Positions 30,704 to 32,931 of a stretch of 32,931 bases of DNA are shown here, one piece after another. Position 1 is the stretch's first letter. Every line of letters begins with the position of its first letter. This DNA comes from a virus. The notes below the pieces were generated by a model. That model saw only the letters and a list, made by a program, of their open reading frames with translations, had not been told where the DNA came from and ran no database searches. Made by a program: the position numbers and the translations under genes. The DNA lies in IMG/VR virus record IMGVR_UViG_3300050016_000096, positions 1-32,931 of that record; one strand, 5' to 3'.

Positions 30704-30936
30704 TGGCCATTCACGCTTTCGTCGTAAACTACTTTTCCGTGGCCCTCAGTCCACTGCGTGGAACCATGGCAGTTGGTAAAATATCGCTGACCACCATCCC
30801 GGAAACGGTAAACCGTGCATCCTTCATGCGTGAAAAGCGTGTCAACTTGATAACCCGGTCCCTCGATCTTGCTAGACACCGCTGGATTCGGCGCACAACC
30901 AAATACAAGCATCGATCCGAAAAATAAATATTTCAT
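30700..30936 (-). CDS. Small lipoprotein with conserved VYRFxDGG core
   Basis: The 78-residue product begins MKYLFFGSMLVFGCAPNPAV, a signal peptide with lipobox VFGC. The mature part contains YQVDTLFTHEGCTVYRFRDG then GQRYFTNCHGS, a compact beta domain with two Cys; the LF-x-x-x-GC-x-VYRF-x-D pattern is familiar from phage and prophage lipoproteins (DUF4884-like, tentative). ATG 30936 overlaps the terminase stop (ATGA), so the basic upstream extension is rejected. It could act in superinfection exclusion or lysis at the envelope; this is inference. Lipidation implies a Gram-negative host. Confidence 0.75.
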   Translation of the reverse strand: MKYLFFGSMLVFGCAPNPAVSSKIEGPGYQVDTLFTHEGCTVYRFRDGGQRYFTNCHGSTQWTEGHGKVVYDESVNGQ

Positions 30937-32396
30937 AAATTCCCCCAAGGATTCGGCTGCTCTTCGGGCCAGCCGGCGCTTTCTTCCGCAACTAATTTCT
31001 CCCTCTCGGCTTCCCAAGAGATTTCATTCTGCTTTAGGTACCATTCTTTAGAGCCGATCGCGTGCTTAGGAAGCAAAGGATCCGTAATCGTCGGCCTGGT
31101 CATCAGCCCGTATCTGGTCATATCGTAATCGTCATCGCCTGACAAAGCATCATTTTCGCTGGCGTCAACTTTTAAAACATCCTCCAGCTTATCTGGATTA
31201 TGAATCATCCGGGCTAGGCATTCGAAAACGTCCTGAGCCTCCTCGAACACGAAAAATCTCGGCTTTAGTTTAGGCTTCCCCTCCCACGCCATATAGGCCC
31301 GGACCTGGGCAGCTCCCTGGATCCTGTCAATTACCGCCTTCTTCAGAAGCAATCCGTAATCCTTGGGATCCTTCTCATTATACGATGCAAACTGATCGGC
31401 TATGGTTGGCGGCTGGGCCTCGTCCCTCAGCGTCCCTCGGATCGTCCAGCAGTCATGCCCCGCGACTATCGGGTAGAGCTTCTTAGTGTCCGGGAACTTC
31501 TTGAGCTCCCGCACGAAATCTTCCACCATCGTTTTTCGCTTCAGAATCCTGCGATAGAGATAGACGTTCCCATCCTCATCCGTCGCGAAATAGCCAAAGC
31601 TGGCCGGGTGGTTGAACCCATAATCGTAAGCGCCGAACCGGTTCCAGTGGTCCGGAATCGGAAAACCCCTGATCACATGCTTTTCCCTGCTGGCCTGCGC
31701 GAAGTATTGCCCGGCGAATACGTTCCAGTCCCCGTCACGATAGGCCTTGCGCAGCGCGAGATTAGGGTTCGATTCAAGCTTCCTCACGTAATCAGGGTCG
31801 TTATCCATAAGGGCTGCGTTATCCTCGACTTTCGCCTGCACGAAGGCGTAATCCTCCGCTCTTTCTTTGTCCCGGTATTTCCGATCCACAAATAGTCTTT
31901 TAAGCCAGCCATGGCCTATTCCGCCCGGGTTTCCTGTCAGCAGGAGCCTGGGCTTGATTCCGGGCACGCTCGAGCGGTTAGATCCCTTGAGCGTCGTATA
32001 CATCGACTCCGGCCATTCCCCGGCCTCGTCAATCGCCAGATCATTGTATTCCTGGCCCTGATGCTTGCCGAGATCCATCTCATACTGGCAATAGGCGAAT
32101 TTCAGCGTGCTGCCGTTGGGGATATTGATCGTTTTGTGCTCGGCGCTCCAGTATTCCTGGAGCATCGGATATTCTTCGAAAAGCTTTTTAATATGGTTAT
32201 TGTAGAGCTCTTCGTAGGTGCGGCGAAAGATTACCCCGTGGCTCTTCGGGTATTTGAAACGCCGAATCAGCAGGATCCGGCGAAGGCCCCCAGACTTTCC
32301 TCCGCCCTTCGCGCCACCGTAGAAAGTCTCGAGAGTTGTTTCTACCTTGTTGAGGAAATCCCGCTGCTTAGGCTGGAGTTCTATTCGAAGTTTCAT
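30933..32396 (-). CDS. terL: Terminase large subunit (ATPase/nuclease)
   Basis: This is the packaging motor. Walker A is FYGGAKGGGKSG near residues 25-36, Walker B is YNDLAIDEAGEW near 120, followed by a coupling LLLTGNPGG. The C-terminal RNase H-like nuclease begins at RFGAYDYGFNHPASFG with its first acidic residue in YDYG, and a later DLYDMTRYGL-like end (DDYDMTRYGLMT). I use ATG 32396 because LRIELQPKQRDFLNKV is the normal family N-terminus; a TTG at 32450 would add 18 residues. The 487-residue size is normal. It follows the small subunit gene and precedes the lipoprotein by ATGA overlap. Confidence 0.93.
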   Translation of the reverse strand: MKLRIELQPKQRDFLNKVETTLETFYGGAKGGGKSGGLRRILLIRRFKYPKSHGVIFRRTYEELYNNHIKKLFEEYPMLQEYWSAEHKTINIPNGSTLKFAYCQYEMDLGKHQGQEYNDLAIDEAGEWPESMYTTLKGSNRSSVPGIKPRLLLTGNPGGIGHGWLKRLFVDRKYRDKERAEDYAFVQAKVEDNAALMDNDPDYVRKLESNPNLALRKAYRDGDWNVFAGQYFAQASREKHVIRGFPIPDHWNRFGAYDYGFNHPASFGYFATDEDGNVYLYRRILKRKTMVEDFVRELKKFPDTKKLYPIVAGHDCWTIRGTLRDEAQPPTIADQFASYNEKDPKDYGLLLKKAVIDRIQGAAQVRAYMAWEGKPKLKPRFFVFEEAQDVFECLARMIHNPDKLEDVLKVDASENDALSGDDDYDMTRYGLMTRPTITDPLLPKHAIGSKEWYLKQNEISWEAEREKLVAEESAGWPEEQPNPWGNL

Positions 32397-32453
32397 TGGG
32401 TCCGCGGCGCTAACGATCCCTGTCCGCGTCTCAAGCAAGGGAATTGCCAAGCC

Positions 32454-32747
32454 TTAACTAGGGCTTGGCTTAGATTTACCATAATCGCAGATCTCAATGG
32501 TGATCTTTCCTCTTTCAGCTAAGTCCGCCAACTCCGAATGCTTCTTCTTCGGCTCGATATACATGCAAAGTTCTTTTAATGCGTCAAATTGGCGCGGGTG
32601 CGCTTCCTGCTGAGCGATCTCCGCCATCGCCTTGAAAGGCTCAAGCCCCATACCACGGCAAATCTCTTCAACAGTCTGACGCTTATTCAGACTGCCAGCT
32701 TTTCTTCCGGCCTTGGCCGGTCTTGATTGACCTTTTTTGAATCCCAT
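32454..32747 (-). CDS. terS: Terminase small subunit-like DNA-binding protein
   Basis: The 97-residue basic protein starts with GRKAGSLNKRQTVEEI, a G-R-K-x-G-x-x-NK signature found at the N-terminus of many phage small-terminase-type proteins, then CRGMGLEPFKAMAEIA and FDALKELCMYIEPKKK. Small terminases recognise phage DNA and start packaging. It lies directly upstream of TerL. There is no clear ribosome-binding site before ATG 32747; the -10-like box lies only ~16 bases away, so the transcript may be nearly leaderless. The name rests on context plus pattern. Confidence 0.75.
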   Translation of the reverse strand: MGFKKGQSRPAKAGRKAGSLNKRQTVEEICRGMGLEPFKAMAEIAQQEAHPRQFDALKELCMYIEPKKKHSELADLAERGKITIEICDYGKSKPSPS

Positions 32748-32760
32748 ACGTTATTTGTGC

Positions 32761-32792
32761 GTTATAATAACATACCGCGTTGTATAATACAA
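32761..32792 (-). promoter_or_regulatory. Promoter with two adjacent dyads upstream of terS
   Basis: Odd palindromes GTTATAATAAC (32761-32771) and TTGTATAATACAA (32780-32792) lie back to back. On the minus strand TTGTAT, 17 bases, then TATTAT fits a sigma-70-type promoter with a strong -10 and a weak -35. The dyads overlap both boxes, so a repressor or activator binding there would control the packaging operon. Confidence 0.5.
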
Positions 32793-32796
32793 GAGG

Positions 32797-32931
32797 TTAC
32801 CATTTCCTTTTGCCGGTAGTTCCATCGCCATTATTCACCTGGCCCCCCACAATCCGTGCGGCAACGGGAACAATGGGTTTCTGAGGAGCAAGGATCGCCG
32901 GCGGTAAGATTCCGGCAAAAGGAAATGGTAA
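32797..32931 (-). CDS. 3' end of an unknown gene, 5' part outside the window
   Basis: A 44-codon open tail ends TTGKRKW then TAA at 32797; it contains GILPPAILAPQKPIVPVAA, a Pro/Ala/Val-rich stretch. The first codons of the fragment lie in the terminal inverted repeat and may be unreliable. There is too little sequence to assign a function. Confidence 0.5.
   Translation of the reverse strand, partial: LPFPFAGILPPAILAPQKPIVPVAARIVGGQVNNGDGTTGKRKW
32797..32931. repeat. 20-bp perfect inverted repeat at the right end
   Basis: TTACCATTTCCTTTTGCCGG at 32797-32816 is the exact reverse complement of 32912-32931, the last 20 bases. Pairing stops at the inner side and is cut by the end at the outer side. 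The exact coincidence with the sequence end favours an assembly fold-back, but a real terminal hairpin is possible. Confidence 0.8.

Noticed and set aside
1-32931. Circular or direct-repeat genome ends
   Set aside because: The first and last bases share no direct repeat; both edges cut through open frames.

Overview
This window is about 33 kb of an uncultured tailed-phage genome (or contig), with every supportable gene on the minus strand. The virion genes are of podovirus type: small and large terminase, portal, scaffold, HK97-fold-like coat, head-tail adaptor, a gp10/gp12-like tail or stabilization protein, three large low-complexity internal-virion-type proteins, and a block of tail fibre or adhesin proteins. 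Two small lipoproteins suggest a Gram-negative host. I see no polymerase, integrase or endolysin, so part of the genome probably lies outside the window. The host cannot be named from sequence.

Reading leftward, in transcription order: the right end holds the 3' end of an unknown gene, a promoter-like double dyad, TerS and TerL (32.7-30.9 kb). Next comes an accessory block of very small genes (30.9-28.5 kb), almost all joined by 4-base start/stop overlaps and by repeated junction sequences. After that come paired small virion-like proteins, a GG-motif protein, several tiny genes, portal, scaffold and major capsid (28.5-22.0 kb). A terminator, an Asn tRNA with an extended variable region, one 20-bp repeat and a degenerate tRNA-like sequence sit in or near the capsid-to-adaptor interval. 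The adaptor, tail and internal-virion genes follow (20.6-8.6 kb), then tail fibre and adhesin genes (8.5-4.7 kb), then a lysis-type cluster with a holin-like protein and a lipoprotein (4.7-3.6 kb).

The leftmost 3.6 kb is the most interesting part. It is a separate operon with its own promoter/operator candidate and a ribosome-binding site inside a hairpin. It encodes three small unknown proteins (one HTH-like), a short PRPP-synthetase homologue and a NAMPT homologue joined by an ATGA overlap. This gene pair matches the arrangement of the phage NAD+ reconstitution pathway NARP1 (Adps + Namat), which rebuilds NAD+ from ADP-ribose and nicotinamide and defeats NAD-depleting bacterial defences. 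The alternative is a PRPP + NAMPT salvage pair. The operon runs off the left edge inside an alanine-rich gene carrying a pure triplet-repeat tract.

Other unifying features are a 20-bp element (minus strand AAGCATCATTTGGGAATCTA) present four times before leftward gene blocks, a likely phage promoter or regulatory site; frequent TTG/GTG starts defined by stop/start overlaps; and a recurring x-GG-[V/I/M] short motif across several virion proteins.
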